Origin: Nereocystis luetkeana
Taxonomy: Eukaryota; Sar; Phaeophyceae; Laminariales; Laminariaceae
DNA length: 64,000 nt
Assembly (NCBI GenBank): GCA_031213475.1
Contig: JARUPZ010000023.1
Coordinates: forward strand, 8,450,157 to 8,514,156
Direction: 5' to 3'
The notes beneath the pieces were generated by a model. The model was not told where the DNA came from, did not search any database, and saw only the letters and a program-made list of their open reading frames with translations. Positions 63,071 to 64,000 of the stretch are shown in pieces (the first letter of the stretch is position 1; each line of letters begins with the position of its first letter). The position numbers and the translations under genes were made by a program.

Positions 63071-63839
63071 CTCTTTTTTTTTGTGAAAAAACAAAAATAG
63101 GAATGATCGGTGTGTGGCAGAATAAACAAAAATCAATGCAAAAAATCATGTTTTTTTTAGACTTTGTGTTTCAAGGATAGTATCGTGATTGATGGTGCGT
63201 TGTTGAACACTGCGCAACATTTTTGGGTCAGAGTTAGGGTGAGGGTGACTTTCCCACGCCCCTGCTTTGTGACCCGGAAAGGACAAACTGTAAAATATCG
63301 TTTGTAGTGATATTCCCACTAAATACTCCAAACAATAATGCCGTACCTCATGCATCGCTGTTCAGCGTTGGGCTGAATACTGAAACGCGACGTATGTTTT
63401 CAAGTGTGTATCAGTGTCGCAGCAGTCTCTTTCGCCCTGATAACGCGTTTTCGACCACCCCCGCCCCCAAGGATACGATGAGGATTATCGCGTACATACA
63501 GTGCCAAATGGGGACGCGGCCGAAAAAATCCTCCGCCTCTCGTGGAGAGAAGGAGAGGGGCGCGGGGGGGGGGGGGGGGGGGGTCTTTGTCAAGGTGTTG
63601 AACATGCTCCAGTAACACAATAACAAGTGACGCTTTGCACGAACCCCGCCCGCGACCCAATTGTATTTGGTGCCAGGTGCTATGTCTGGTTCATCTAAAT
63701 AAGCACGACGCCACGGAAGATACGTCGCCTTAATCAAGAGCTTCATTATGGCGGGTTTTTCGCGGCGATCGTTTCGCTGGTCTCAGTTTTTCGCGGCTAA
63801 GATCGGCGCATAAATACTTCCGGATCCTTCTTAGAGAAG
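63071..63839. other. Intron upstream of E1
   Basis: No exon identified. Holds a G-run at 63564-63583, a C-rich segment near 63460, a GGTGCCAGGTGC motif near 63669 and a GTTAGGGTGAGGGTG tract near 63232. Confidence 0.5.
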
Positions 63840-63904
63840 GGGTAGCATCGACAGCGTCTGGTCAACCTTTGCGTCGACATCAAAGATGGTGTACCCAGTC
63901 TGGT
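63840..63904 (-). CDS. Possible further 5' exon (uncertain)
   Basis: After a (CT)n pyrimidine tract and ACCAG, an open frame reads TGYTIFDVDAKVDQTLSMLP. The composition resembles an extracellular beta-propeller or similar repeat, and the position is right for an exon upstream of E1. No good donor is visible before the in-frame stop, so this may be chance or a decayed segment. Confidence 0.25.
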
Positions 63905-64000
63905 CATGGACAGAGAGAGAGAGAGAGGGAGAGAGAACGAGGATGTAAGTCTTCGACGTGCATGACTCTCAATAGGGGTAGCACTCTCTCGCCTGTTGAG

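Noticed and set aside
1-64000. Several neighbouring small genes instead of one large gene
   Set aside because: The short exons share strand, composition and a nearly unbroken phase chain, and no terminal exons, stops after helical segments or promoter-like breaks separate them.

Overview
The window looks like nuclear DNA of a eukaryote, most probably a brown alga (Phaeophyceae) or a close stramenopile. It has mixed GC content, many long G or C homopolymers, dense microsatellites, and short coding blocks separated by introns of about 0.9 kb. No bacterial-style gene packing is present. The brown-algal assignment is an inference from gene architecture, not from a marker gene.

Almost everything that can be supported as coding belongs to one giant gene on the minus strand. 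It enters before position 63070 and leaves at position 1, so both ends are missing. I could chain 59 exons (called E1 to E59 in transcription order) by splice sites and reading phase. They give roughly 3,000 visible residues. The phase carries correctly across nearly every junction, which is the strongest evidence that the short blocks form one protein. One junction (E58/E59) does not match in phase and suggests a missed exon.

The predicted protein has three parts. The first (E1 to E5, 59.2 to 63.1 kb, about 430 residues) is an extracytoplasmic segment with a few Cys residues, a low-complexity acidic/Arg insert, a beta-rich module and one membrane span split by an intron. The second (E6 to E56, 3.7 to 58.6 kb, about 2,400 residues) is a very long Glu/Lys/Arg/Ala/Gln-rich helical region of coiled-coil type. 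The third (E57 to E59, 1 to 2.8 kb) is a non-coiled C-terminal module containing the motif LVLVHAAAHI. The simplest reading is a type I membrane protein with a very long cytoplasmic rod. I do not recognise a named gene.

The introns hold most of the repeats. There are five copies of a palindromic 105-112 bp element flanked by TA (a DNA-transposon MITE), three long copies of a 470-490 bp repeat (R1) and several short pieces, three long copies of a 200-225 bp repeat (R2) that shares a core with R1, a family marked by CCGGGTGGGACC (R3), several minisatellites, many microsatellites, and one sequence with Pol III A and B boxes. Two intronic fragments next to E25 are tandem copies of the exon's own 5' end. 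I found no second protein-coding gene, rRNA, canonical tRNA, CRISPR array or recognisable viral element.
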